Assembly: GCF_051175565.1 (NCBI RefSeq)
Contig: NZ_CP195105.1
Span: 1,550,001-1,614,000 of the forward strand
From: Daejeonia sp002484105
GTDB taxonomy: Bacteria; Bacteroidota; Bacteroidia; Flavobacteriales; Weeksellaceae
Length of the DNA: 64,000 nucleotides
Direction: 5' to 3'
Position numbers and translations under genes: made by a program
Part shown: positions 31,469 through 39,700 of the stretch, one piece after another
How the letters are laid out: every line of letters starts with the position of its first letter
How positions within the stretch are numbered: the first letter of the stretch is position 1
The notes under the pieces: generated by a model
Told to the model about the DNA's origin: nothing
Databases searched by the model: none
The model's input: the letters and a program-made list of their open reading frames with translations, nothing else

Positions 31469-32494
31469 ATGAAAAGCAGAATACTTCTTTCGTTTTTTGT
31501 GCTGATTTTACTCTCTTCCTGCAACAAAGACAAAAAAATTGTCGACTCACTTGTCCACTACAATACTGAGATGGAAGCCAAAGGATATCACTTCGGCGAC
31601 AAAATCCAGCTGCCTTCCGAGGTTACCGCCAATGCAGAAAGTGTAGCCATCAGTTTCGGAGAAAAGGAAACCACCGACCTTACCATTGATCCCAGATACT
31701 TCACGCTCGGAGACAATGCCGTCACCTTCAACATTAAAAAGAAAAACGGCGAAATGCTCTATCAGGACGCTACCATTAATGTATTTGCAAAAACACCTGA
31801 ACAAAAACTGACCTATAAACCTGTTGCCGAATATCCGCACGATACCTCTTACTTTACCGAAGGCTTTCTGCTGGAAGGCAATACAGTATACGAAAGTGTC
31901 GGGCTGGAAGGACACTCAAAACTCGTGAAATATACCCTGGGAAGTACGCAGCCCACCGCCTCTGTAGAACAACCTGCTGACATCTTTTCCGAAGGAATCG
32001 TTACGCTGGGAGACAAAATTTATCAGCTGACCTACCACGCCAAAAAAGGTTTTGTCTATGACAAAAGCTCGATGAAACTCCTGAAAGAATTTCCTTACCC
32101 CAATGTGATCGGAGAAGGCTGGGGAATGACTACCGATGGCAAAAATTTAATCGTTTCCGATGGCACCAAAAATATTTATTATCTCAGCCCCTCAGATCCT
32201 TCCCAAGTAGTACGTTATATTTCTGTTGCCGGCAATACGCAGGTCTACGATCAGCTGAACGAACTGGAATATCATAAAGGTTTCCTCTACGCCAATGTCT
32301 GGCAGCAGCCATATATCCTCAAGATCAATCCCGCAAACGGTGAAGTGGTCGGGAAAATTGATTTTTCTGAACTGACGAAAAAAAATACGAAAGGTAATGA
32401 TGATGTCCTGAACGGTATCGCCTTTAAGGGAGACAATATGCTGGTGACCGGCAAGAACTGGCCGGAAATCTACGAAGTGGAACTCCAGAAATAA
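31469..32494 (+). CDS. Glutaminyl-peptide cyclotransferase-like lipoprotein
   Basis: 341 residues, lipoprotein signal LILLSSC. After an N-terminal Ig-like part (about 25-110), residues 115-341 form a beta-propeller of the plant/bacterial glutamine cyclotransferase family: HDTSYFTEGFLLEGNTVYES, SEGIVTLGDKIYQLTY, IGEGWGMTTDGKNLIVSDGT, QLNELEYHKGFLYANVWQ and DDVLNGIAFKGDNMLVTGKNWPEIYEV. The conserved FTEG, EGWG, NELE and LNGIA/WP motifs are intact. Such enzymes cyclise N-terminal glutamine to pyroglutamate, here in the periplasm or at the outer membrane. It is followed by dispersed repeat copy C. Confidence 0.92.
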   Translation: MKSRILLSFFVLILLSSCNKDKKIVDSLVHYNTEMEAKGYHFGDKIQLPSEVTANAESVAISFGEKETTDLTIDPRYFTLGDNAVTFNIKKKNGEMLYQDATINVFAKTPEQKLTYKPVAEYPHDTSYFTEGFLLEGNTVYESVGLEGHSKLVKYTLGSTQPTASVEQPADIFSEGIVTLGDKIYQLTYHAKKGFVYDKSSMKLLKEFPYPNVIGEGWGMTTDGKNLIVSDGTKNIYYLSPSDPSQVVRYISVAGNTQVYDQLNELEYHKGFLYANVWQQPYILKINPANGEVVGKIDFSELTKKNTKGNDDVLNGIAFKGDNMLVTGKNWPEIYEVELQK

Positions 32495-32500
32495 GAGGCT

Positions 32501-32575
32501 CTTTAAATTTTTAGCAAAGATGATTTCCTGACGCTATATAAAAAATTTCGGTAAAATTATAAGCAGACTCTAAGT
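32501..32575 (+). repeat. Dispersed intergenic repeat, copy C
   Basis: TTTAAATTTTTAGCAAAGAT, GATTTCCTGACG, then TATATAAAAAATTTCGGTAA and AATTATAAGCAGACTC. It starts 6 bp after the cyclotransferase stop codon. Confidence 0.55.
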
Positions 32576-32657
32576 CTTTTCCTTCATGAAAAACAGGCAC
32601 TTGTTTTGGCAGGTGCTTTTTTTATGGCGGTTTCAGGAATTTGCTGTATTTTTGAGT

Positions 32658-33440
32658 ATGCACTTTCGCCTGTTATTCCTTTTGATGCTGTTTTCCGGTG
32701 TTGCCGCAGCACAGCATGTTTTGCCGCTCGACTCTGTCAGAATCCGCGATACAGAAGATTTTTTTGCAGACGACTATGGAAGCATGTATCTGTACCGGAA
32801 ATCAGATTTCAGTTTTACAAAATACGATTCTGTCGGCAACCAGCAGGGAAGGGTGATGATGACGCTGCCGTTCCGGGTACAGGGCGTGCAGAACCCACTC
32901 AGTATTTTTCTGTTTTCGCAGAATGCCCAGGAAATCCGGCTGCTGGACCAGAATCTCAACGAAATCCAGAACATCCACCTGAGCCGTGACTTTAATTTCA
33001 TACAAGCTGCCTACGCCGAAGATCTTCAGCAGGTATGGCTGCTGGACGGGGTATCCGGGAAACTCATCCAGTACAACTACCGCGGCAGGCAGACGGTAGC
33101 TTCCTATCAGATGAATCTCGATCCGCTATCCGTGATCTCCATGCTTGTCTATCAGGGAAAAATGTATGGACTTACCGACAACAGCCTCGTCATCTGCAAT
33201 CTGAAAGGACAAAAAATAGCGGATATCGCCGTTCTAAGTCCGATGAAACTCCGTCGGGAAAATGATTTTATCTACGTCATCACCCGCGACAGTATCCTGA
33301 AACTGAATGAAAACAATATCCTCGAAACTGTTTTTTCAGCTCCCGAAGCACGGATTGTGGATAAAAACTCCTCTTCATTTTTTGAAGTAAAAGGCAACAA
33401 ATTCTATCTTTACAGCCGGAAATTGTCAGACCGGGAATAA
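32658..33440 (+). CDS. Secreted protein, probable beta-propeller
   Basis: 260 residues from ATG 32658, with a signal peptide (LLFLLMLFSGVAAAQ). A frame from 32586 adds 24 residues and is rejected because it spans the -7 element TATTTTTG at 32648-32655. The mature part shows repeated four-strand patterns (GSMYLYRKSDFSFTKYDSVG, IRLLDQNLNEIQNIHLSRDF, VWLLDGVSGKLIQYNYRG, KMYGLTDNSLVICNLKGQKI), suggesting a propeller, but I do not recognise the family. With the promoter this close the mRNA may be nearly leaderless. It is next to a deoxynucleoside kinase gene 60 bp downstream. Confidence 0.72.
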   Translation: MHFRLLFLLMLFSGVAAAQHVLPLDSVRIRDTEDFFADDYGSMYLYRKSDFSFTKYDSVGNQQGRVMMTLPFRVQGVQNPLSIFLFSQNAQEIRLLDQNLNEIQNIHLSRDFNFIQAAYAEDLQQVWLLDGVSGKLIQYNYRGRQTVASYQMNLDPLSVISMLVYQGKMYGLTDNSLVICNLKGQKIADIAVLSPMKLRRENDFIYVITRDSILKLNENNILETVFSAPEARIVDKNSSSFFEVKGNKFYLYSRKLSDRE

Positions 33441-33500
33441 ACTGTAAGTGGTTTTATCTTGCTGATAATCAGTGTTAAATTTGAACAGAAAGAGTATAGT

Positions 33501-34115
33501 ATGCATATTGCAGTAACAGGAAACATCGGCGCCGGGAAGACCACCCTCACCACCATGCTTGCAAAACAGTACGGATGGGAAGCACAATTTGAAGACGTAG
33601 ACCATAACCCCTATCTGGAAGATTTCTATTCCGATATGTCCAAATGGAGTTTTGCACTGCAGATTTATTTTCTGGGAAGCCGGTTCCGCCAGGTAAAAGA
33701 AATCCGTGAAAGTGGTAAAGATATCGTGCAGGACAGAACAATCTATGAAGATGCCCATATTTTTGCCGAAAACCTCAATGATATGAAATTGCTTTCTGAC
33801 CGGGATTTCAATAATTATACTTCGGTGTTCAACCTGATGAAATCATTTGTTTCTGCTCCGGATTTGCTCATTTATCTGCGTTCGGATGTGCCGAATCTTG
33901 TGAAGAAAATTTACAAAAGAGGCCGCGACTACGAAGCCTCTATCAGTATCGAATATCTGACCAAGCTGAACCGCAAATACGAAAAATGGATCAACAGCTA
34001 CAAAGAGGGCAAACTGCTGATTATCGATGTAGACGACCTGGATTTTGTGGAAAGACCTGAAGATTTCGGTTTCATCCTCGAAAAAATTGAAGCGGAACTT
34101 TATGGACTTTTCTGA
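33501..34115 (+). CDS. Deoxynucleoside kinase
   Basis: 204 residues from ATG 33501; the frame is open from 33459 but the family begins MHIAVTGNIGAGKTTL. The P-loop GNIGAGKTTL is followed by WEAQFEDVDHNPYLEDFY (substrate Glu), VQDRTIYEDAHIFAENL (the DRS/DRT and E motifs) and LLIYLRSDVPNLVKKIYKRGRDYEA (the lid with RGRxxE). It phosphorylates deoxynucleosides in the salvage pathway. Specificity among dA, dG and dC is not predictable by eye. Length is standard. Confidence 0.93.
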   Translation: MHIAVTGNIGAGKTTLTTMLAKQYGWEAQFEDVDHNPYLEDFYSDMSKWSFALQIYFLGSRFRQVKEIRESGKDIVQDRTIYEDAHIFAENLNDMKLLSDRDFNNYTSVFNLMKSFVSAPDLLIYLRSDVPNLVKKIYKRGRDYEASISIEYLTKLNRKYEKWINSYKEGKLLIIDVDDLDFVERPEDFGFILEKIEAELYGLF

Positions 34116-34160
34116 TCTCGGAAGATAAAAATAAATAAAAGCTGACAAAAATTCAGAAAT

Positions 34161-34502
34161 ATGATTACCGTTCTTCACAACAGCCGATGCTCCAAATCCA
34201 GAGAAGCCCTGAAATATCTTGAGGACAATAAGATTCCTTTTACTGTAGAGAATATTATCGAAAACCCGCCTTCTCCCGAAGTATTGAAATCTGTACTGAA
34301 AAAACTCGGGATGCGGGCAGAAGATCTGCTGCGGAAGAACGAGAAATACTATAAAGAACAACTGAAAGGGAAGCCACTTTCAGAAGACGATCTGCTGGAA
34401 GAAATGTCTGCACATCCCAATCTGATCCAGCGGCCTGTACTCATTAACGGTGACCGGGCTGTAATTGGCAGGCCTGCAGAAAATATTCAGGAAATCCTTT
34501 GA
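34161..34502 (+). CDS. arsC: ArsC-family arsenate reductase
   Basis: 113 residues, thioredoxin-fold ArsC family with the active-site Cys in HNSRCSKSREAL (Cys10) and the conserved LIQRPVLINGDRAVIGRPAENI end. The glutaredoxin-coupled ArsC reduces arsenate to arsenite. The Arg in LIQRP and the Arg in IGRP are present. No ars repressor or efflux gene is adjacent, so the housekeeping YffB/Spx-like role cannot be excluded. It is followed by dispersed repeat copy D. Confidence 0.88.
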   Translation: MITVLHNSRCSKSREALKYLEDNKIPFTVENIIENPPSPEVLKSVLKKLGMRAEDLLRKNEKYYKEQLKGKPLSEDDLLEEMSAHPNLIQRPVLINGDRAVIGRPAENIQEIL

Positions 34503-34503
34503 G

Positions 34504-34560
34504 CATCAAAATGAATTGATGAGGTTATAAAAAATACGGTAAAATTTTAAACGGGTTTTT
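34504..34560 (+). repeat. Dispersed intergenic repeat, copy D
   Basis: ATCAAAATGAATTGATGAGG, TTATAAAAAATACGGTAAAA, TTTTAAACGGG. It starts at the arsC stop codon and reaches the end of the convergent epimerase gene. Block order is as in copies A-C. Confidence 0.55.
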
Positions 34561-35465
34561 TAAGTCTCATTGGGCATCAGGTCTGCGAAGGCTTCTTCCA
34601 GATGCGAAAAACGAAACCGGAATCCTGTACTTTTTATCTTTTCGTTGGAGGCGCGTGTCCCTTCAAGGAGTATTTCACTCATCTCTCCCAGCAACATTTT
34701 GATGACAAATGAAGGAACATTGACCGGAAGAAAATTGCGGTGAAGGTGTTTTGCAAGACTTTTCATAAAATCTCTGTTGGTGACCGCTCCGTCTGCCACA
34801 GCATTGTAAGCTCCCGAAAAATCAGGATTTTCTATAGCTTGAATATAAATTTCGCAAAGATCTTTGAGATGGATCCAGTTCATCCACTGTGTTCCTTTGC
34901 CAATGCCCGAAGCAAGATGCCAATGGGCGAGTTTGCGCAACGGATCCAGAGCACCGCCTTGGGACGAGAGTACTGTAGAAGTCCGGATGCAGACTGTTCT
35001 GTCAGAAATTTCAGCAAATTGTGAGGCTGCATATTCCCATTCCCGGCATACTTCAGAAAGAAAATCCTGATGCAAAATTCCATCGTTTTCGGTCAAAATT
35101 TTTCCGGAAGTAAAGGTGCCATAACAATTGATTCCCGATGCAGAAACAAAGGCCTTCAGATGGCAGCCCCGGGCTTTGGCTTTCCGGAGTAAAAGTGCGG
35201 CAGACTCTGTCCTGCTTTTCAGGATTTCTTTTTTATAGGCAGATGTCCAGCGTTTGCTGATGGGGGCACCGGCGAGATGGACAATGATGTCGAGATTGTG
35301 AAAGACATCGTTGTCCACAAAATCATCGTCAATATTCCATAGAAACTCATCTTCGTGCACAGGCGTTTTCCGGATAAGTTTCCTCACCTGATGTCCGCGT
35401 GAGACCAGTTTTTTTGATAGTGCGCTGCCCGTCATTCCATCGGCGCCGGTAATGAGAATGTTCAT
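34560..35465 (-). CDS. TIGR01777-type NAD-dependent epimerase
   Basis: 301 residues from ATG 35465 (an in-frame GTG is one codon earlier). Rossmann start MNILITGADGMTGSALSKKL, DIIVHLAGAPISKRWTSAYKKEILKSR, the catalytic-region SASGINCYG, CIRTSTVLSSQGGALDPL and WMNWIHLKDLCEIYIQAI match the TIGR01777/SulA-like sugar nucleotide epimerase group of extended short-chain dehydrogenases. The usual YxxxK is represented by the CYG region, as is common in this group. The physiological reaction is unknown. It lies 18 bp after the DUF493 gene. Confidence 0.87.
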   Translation of the reverse strand: MNILITGADGMTGSALSKKLVSRGHQVRKLIRKTPVHEDEFLWNIDDDFVDNDVFHNLDIIVHLAGAPISKRWTSAYKKEILKSRTESAALLLRKAKARGCHLKAFVSASGINCYGTFTSGKILTENDGILHQDFLSEVCREWEYAASQFAEISDRTVCIRTSTVLSSQGGALDPLRKLAHWHLASGIGKGTQWMNWIHLKDLCEIYIQAIENPDFSGAYNAVADGAVTNRDFMKSLAKHLHRNFLPVNVPSFVIKMLLGEMSEILLEGTRASNEKIKSTGFRFRFSHLEEAFADLMPNET

Positions 35466-35483
35466 CACAAAAAATGTCCTTTT

Positions 35484-35789
35484 TCAGAGCATGATGACAC
35501 CTTCAATTTCCCCAACTTCCTTGTAGATTCTGATGACCTGGTCAGAATCAAGGACAAAAGCATTGACATTGAGGGAGGTATATTTTCCGTTTTTGCTGTC
35601 GCGGTTGGTGATGGTGGTTTTGATTCCGTCGAATACTTTATAGATTTCTGTAAGCTTGGCCGGATCACTGTTAACGATGAATTTGAAGAGATAATCTTCC
35701 GGGAAATCATGTGTAGCGTCAAGTTTTTCTTTCAGAGAGCTGTAAAATTCTTCGGGATCTGCATTCTGGTTGTGTTCTAATATATTCAT
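35484..35789 (-). CDS. DUF493 (YbeD-like) protein
   Basis: 101 residues from ATG 35789; the 10 residues upstream in frame are not family-like. DFPEDYLFKFIVNSDPAKLTEIYKVF, followed by SKNGKYTSLNVNAFVLDSDQVIRIYKEVGEIEGVIML, fits the DUF493/YbeD ferredoxin-like fold of regulatory (ACT-like) type. Function unsettled. It lies in a leftward run with the DUF4197 gene 39 bp upstream and the epimerase 18 bp downstream. Confidence 0.88.
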   Translation of the reverse strand: MNILEHNQNADPEEFYSSLKEKLDATHDFPEDYLFKFIVNSDPAKLTEIYKVFDGIKTTITNRDSKNGKYTSLNVNAFVLDSDQVIRIYKEVGEIEGVIML

Positions 35790-35828
35790 TGATGATGGTT
35801 TAAAGGGGGTAAGATACACAAAAACGAT

Positions 35829-36500
35829 CTATTTGCCCAGCGCCTGACTGATTTTGTCAGTATTCTGGTTTTCATAATTTTCAACGATATTGAAGAGGCC
35901 GTCTACCATTTGTTCGGAGGCAAGCCTGCTGAGTGCGCTTCCATTGGCTGCAGAGCTCTGGTGGCCCAGCAGCGAATTCAGAATACTGTTTCCGCTAAGT
36001 GCAGTATTAACGGTTTTCACGATGCCGAACTGGTTCAGTTTTTCGTCTACCTTTGGCATAATTGCTTGTATGAGCTGTTCCTGAGTTTTTTCTTTCAGCA
36101 CTTTTGTTGCGGCGCCTTTTCCTCCGTTTGCGATACGGGTGATATCATCAGAAGTAAGACCATTCACGGCGTTTACTAGAATGGGCTGGGCAGTATTCAC
36201 GGTGTAGGCTGCTGCTTCTGCGATATATTCGCGCTGTTTGGTCACGAGGCTGGGAGCAACTTTTTCCAGAACACCGTTGAGGTTGCGGAGTTGCTGTGGC
36301 ATTGCCTGATCGATGAGGTTGCTCTGCAGGAATGCATTTTTGTCTTTGAAGGTATTGAGACCTTTGGTGATGCCGCCCAGCAGAATCTGCTTGATGATTG
36401 CAACGCCTACAGTAGAAGTTGCCAGTGCCAGACAGGACTGTACGGTGCTGCCCGCTGCTGCAAGAGCTATTCCTGAAATAATAACTGTTTTTGCTTTCAT
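35829..36500 (-). CDS. DUF4197 protein, secreted or lipoprotein-like
   Basis: 223 residues. An N-terminal signal (VIISGIALAAAGSTVQSCLA) is followed by the DUF4197 pattern GITKGLNTFKDKNAFLQSNLI, IAEAAAYTVNTAQPILVNAV, the GLTSDDITRIANGGKGAATKVLKEKT core, and EQMVDGLFNIVENYENQ near the end. The C in QSC suggests lipidation. Function unknown; common in Bacteroidota and Proteobacteria. Upstream on the minus strand TTTG and TACATTTT are spaced 17 bp, a plausible promoter. Confidence 0.88.
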   Translation of the reverse strand: MKAKTVIISGIALAAAGSTVQSCLALATSTVGVAIIKQILLGGITKGLNTFKDKNAFLQSNLIDQAMPQQLRNLNGVLEKVAPSLVTKQREYIAEAAAYTVNTAQPILVNAVNGLTSDDITRIANGGKGAATKVLKEKTQEQLIQAIMPKVDEKLNQFGIVKTVNTALSGNSILNSLLGHQSSAANGSALSRLASEQMVDGLFNIVENYENQNTDKISQALGK

Positions 36501-36848
36501 TTTTTTAAAATGTATTTGTTGCGTTCAGTGTCAAATTCTGAGCCAAAGGAAAAAAAATTAACAAATATTTAATACATGTTAAAAAAATGTTTTAGATTAA
36601 AGCGTGTAAAATCTTATACTGAGATAATAGAGAAAAAGTACGGTTGTTTTTGATTTTAAAATTCAGATAATCAATGTTTTAGCATGGTATTTCTGATTTT
36701 GGTTTTAGAGAAAAGAGGGGATGTGTTTTTATGATAAGCTGTATTTTTTATTGATCTGATGGTAATTTTTAGGGATTCTGATCTTATAAAAATCCAGTAA
36801 GATTGTTAACAAAAGTAAAAAAGTAGAAAAGTAAAATTGTTAAATAAT
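36501..36848. other. 348-bp AT-rich region before the SusC gene
   Basis: No gene or clear repeat. It holds the leftward DUF4197 promoter and presumably the PUL promoter. I see no perfect TAnnTTTG, and no ECF or hybrid two-component regulator gene is adjacent to explain control. Confidence 0.5.
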
Positions 36849-39686
36849 ATGAGAAACGCAAGTTTGAAACTTTCGTGCCTTGTTGCCGCATTCTATTTTG
36901 GGAATGACGCCATGGCACAGGAAGTGAAAAGTGACACGACAACCCGCGAAACCAAAATCGAAGAGGTTGTAATGATTGGATACGGTAGTAGAAAGAAAGT
37001 GGACAATACTACCGCAGTGAGCACCATTAGCTCTGATGAAGTCAATAAAACGAAAGTTCTGAACGCTACACAAGCCATACAGGGAAAGGCTGCGGGAGTC
37101 AATGTTATTGCTTCTGATCTTCCTGGATCGACTCCTACGGTCATGATCCGCGGTCTGGGTACTGTGAAAAGTGGTCGTGACCCGCTCTATGTTGTAGACG
37201 GTATCTATGCGGACAACATCAACAATATCAACAGTAATGATATTCTTACCTATGATGTGCTGAAGGATGCTTCGGCTCTGGCTATCTATGGTAATCGCGG
37301 TGCCAACGGGGTTATTATTATCACCACTAAAAGTGGTAAAGGTCGTGGCATTCAGGTGGAATACGACGGTTTTGCAGGCGTCCGTTCACCACTTAAAAAG
37401 GTGAAAATGGCGAGTAGTTCCCAGTTTGCAAGATATACCAACCTTGCACTCGAAGCGCAGGGGAATGCAGCTCAGTTCTCTGAAAATCAGCTTGTAAATA
37501 CCAACTGGTTCGATGCCATTACCAGAACGGGTATCTACAACCAGCACAATATTTCGGTTTCTGGCGCTTCGGAAAGTGCTAAGTATTTCCTTAGTCTGGG
37601 CAATTATGACGAAAAGTCCATTCTCAATGGTACAGATTATAACAGGACAACTATCAGAACCAACAACGAATTCAAAATTACCAAAGGAATTATACTCTCC
37701 CAGAACCTGAGTATAGCTTTTACCAATACGACCCCAAAACCCCTAAGTGCTTTCACGAATGCATATAAACAGTCTCCGATTGTTCCGGTATATTTCTCTG
37801 ATGGTATCTATGGGGTTTCTTTCGTCAATAGCAATGGTGTAGCATCTCCAAACGGATCTTCTTCTTTCAATAATGTAGGAAACCCTGTGGCACAACTGGA
37901 TTTTTATAACCAAAGACAAAATAATTTTCTTCTACAGGGTGGGCTGAAACTCGATTTCAGTATTCTGAAACCATTGAAATTTACTTCTTCCTTTTCCGGA
38001 GAATACAATAATTATAAAAGCTATAACTTCAGTGACCTGCGTGCAATATGGCTGGCTGCCGACCCGACCCGTAAGGCTGCCGACTTTAATGCGAAAGACG
38101 GTGTCAACAACCTGACCAACGAAAAATCCAATTATTTCAATTGGGTACTCTCTAATTATCTGACCTATAGCCAGAAATTCGGAGAACATGATATTGAAAT
38201 CATGGCAGGTATGGAAGCTTCTGTGAAAAATGGTCTCGAAAGAACTGTAGTGCTGAGAAAAGATGTCTATGAAAACTCTGATTATTGGGATCTGAGCGAT
38301 ATCAACTATGTAACGGCTACCAATGGTAATCTAGTGAGTTTCAATAGTATCAAATCAAATAAGAATACTACCAGCTCCTATTTTGCCAGGGCACAGTACA
38401 AATTGATGAACCGGTATCTGCTGACCGCTTCTATACGGCGTGACGGATCTTCTCAGTTCAGCGACGGCAACAAATGGGGAACTTTTCCGGCATTCGGCCT
38501 CGGATGGGTAGTGTCAGAAGAAGGCTTTATGCAGAACAGCGGCTTCGATATGCTGAAACTGCGTGGAGGTTGGGGTAGACTCGGTAACCAGAATGTTCCC
38601 CTCAATATTTTGACACTTTCTTCCAGTGACAGCTACAGCTATTCCTTTAATGGAAATGCAGTGAGCAACGGCGTTACTGTGGACAAAATCTATGACCCCA
38701 ATCTTTCTTGGGAAATTACCGAAGAAACCTCTGCAGGAGTTGATTTTGAATTGCTGAACAGAAGACTGTACGGATCTGTCGACTGGTATAATAGACGTAC
38801 CAAGAATATCATTCTTGACCTCGGTCCCGTACCCACATCGGGTCTTTCCAACAATGGTCTTGCTCATATGGGAGAAGTAACCAACAAAGGTCTTGAGTTT
38901 GTCTTGGGATGGAAAGACCGCGTTGGTGAAGATTTTACATACGGAATCAGCGCCAATTTTTCGCATAACCAAAACAAGCTTACTAAAGTTTTCAATAACA
39001 ACGTGGCCTTCATTACCGGTGGCGGTTTAGGAAACGGACAATATACCAAATTGTTCAACTATACCACCGTGGGACACTCACTGGGAAGCTTCTGGCTATG
39101 GAAGTTTGACGGATACGACGAAAACGGCAATATGAAGTATGCCGATACCAACGGAAACGGAAAAACAGGAAAAGATGACTTGGATGACAGAGTGTATTTT
39201 GATTCATATATTCCTAAGTCTACCTATGGCATCAATATCGACCTTAGTTATAAAAATGTTGATTTCTCTGTTAATGGCTACGGAACGTTGGGGGCAAAAG
39301 TCTATAATGGCAAAAAAGCACAACGCTTCTCAGGTGAAAATATAGAAAAATCTGTAGCCACAGATTATTGGACAGCATCCAATACAGATGCATCCAACCC
39401 TGCACCGTTCAACTCCTCTCCGATTGCTTCAGACTTTTATCTGGAATCAGGCGATTTTTTCCGCATCAATAATATTACACTGGGCTATACCTTCAATGAT
39501 CCAATGGATAAAGTCAAAGCCATTCGTTTATATTTTAGTGCGGTCAATCCGATTATCTTCCAGAAATTCAGTGGATATACCCCTGAACTTGCAGGAGATA
39601 ATGATCCTTACGGATCTGCCGGTATAGAACTCGATGCATATCCTGCTGTGCGGTCTTTCCTTGTCGGCCTTAATGTTAAATTTTAA
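36849..39686 (+). CDS. susC: SusC-family TonB-dependent receptor
   Basis: 945 residues from ATG 36849 (the frame also opens at TTG 36837). After a signal peptide ending AMAQ comes the TonB-box region IEEVVMIGYGSRKK and the plug (TTAVSTISSDEVNKTKVLNATQ, VMIRGLGTVKSGRDPLYVVDG, NDILTYDVLKDASALAIYGNRGANGVIIITTKSG), then the 22-strand barrel, ending PAVRSFLVGLNVKF. It imports oligosaccharides with SusD as lid. It lacks the N-terminal carboxypeptidase-regulatory-like domain that many SusC proteins have. First gene of a PUL, 14 bp before susD. Confidence 0.95.
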   Translation: MRNASLKLSCLVAAFYFGNDAMAQEVKSDTTTRETKIEEVVMIGYGSRKKVDNTTAVSTISSDEVNKTKVLNATQAIQGKAAGVNVIASDLPGSTPTVMIRGLGTVKSGRDPLYVVDGIYADNINNINSNDILTYDVLKDASALAIYGNRGANGVIIITTKSGKGRGIQVEYDGFAGVRSPLKKVKMASSSQFARYTNLALEAQGNAAQFSENQLVNTNWFDAITRTGIYNQHNISVSGASESAKYFLSLGNYDEKSILNGTDYNRTTIRTNNEFKITKGIILSQNLSIAFTNTTPKPLSAFTNAYKQSPIVPVYFSDGIYGVSFVNSNGVASPNGSSSFNNVGNPVAQLDFYNQRQNNFLLQGGLKLDFSILKPLKFTSSFSGEYNNYKSYNFSDLRAIWLAADPTRKAADFNAKDGVNNLTNEKSNYFNWVLSNYLTYSQKFGEHDIEIMAGMEASVKNGLERTVVLRKDVYENSDYWDLSDINYVTATNGNLVSFNSIKSNKNTTSSYFARAQYKLMNRYLLTASIRRDGSSQFSDGNKWGTFPAFGLGWVVSEEGFMQNSGFDMLKLRGGWGRLGNQNVPLNILTLSSSDSYSYSFNGNAVSNGVTVDKIYDPNLSWEITEETSAGVDFELLNRRLYGSVDWYNRRTKNIILDLGPVPTSGLSNNGLAHMGEVTNKGLEFVLGWKDRVGEDFTYGISANFSHNQNKLTKVFNNNVAFITGGGLGNGQYTKLFNYTTVGHSLGSFWLWKFDGYDENGNMKYADTNGNGKTGKDDLDDRVYFDSYIPKSTYGINIDLSYKNVDFSVNGYGTLGAKVYNGKKAQRFSGENIEKSVATDYWTASNTDASNPAPFNSSPIASDFYLESGDFFRINNITLGYTFNDPMDKVKAIRLYFSAVNPIIFQKFSGYTPELAGDNDPYGSAGIELDAYPAVRSFLVGLNVKF

Positions 39687-39700
39687 ATTCTGAAATGATC

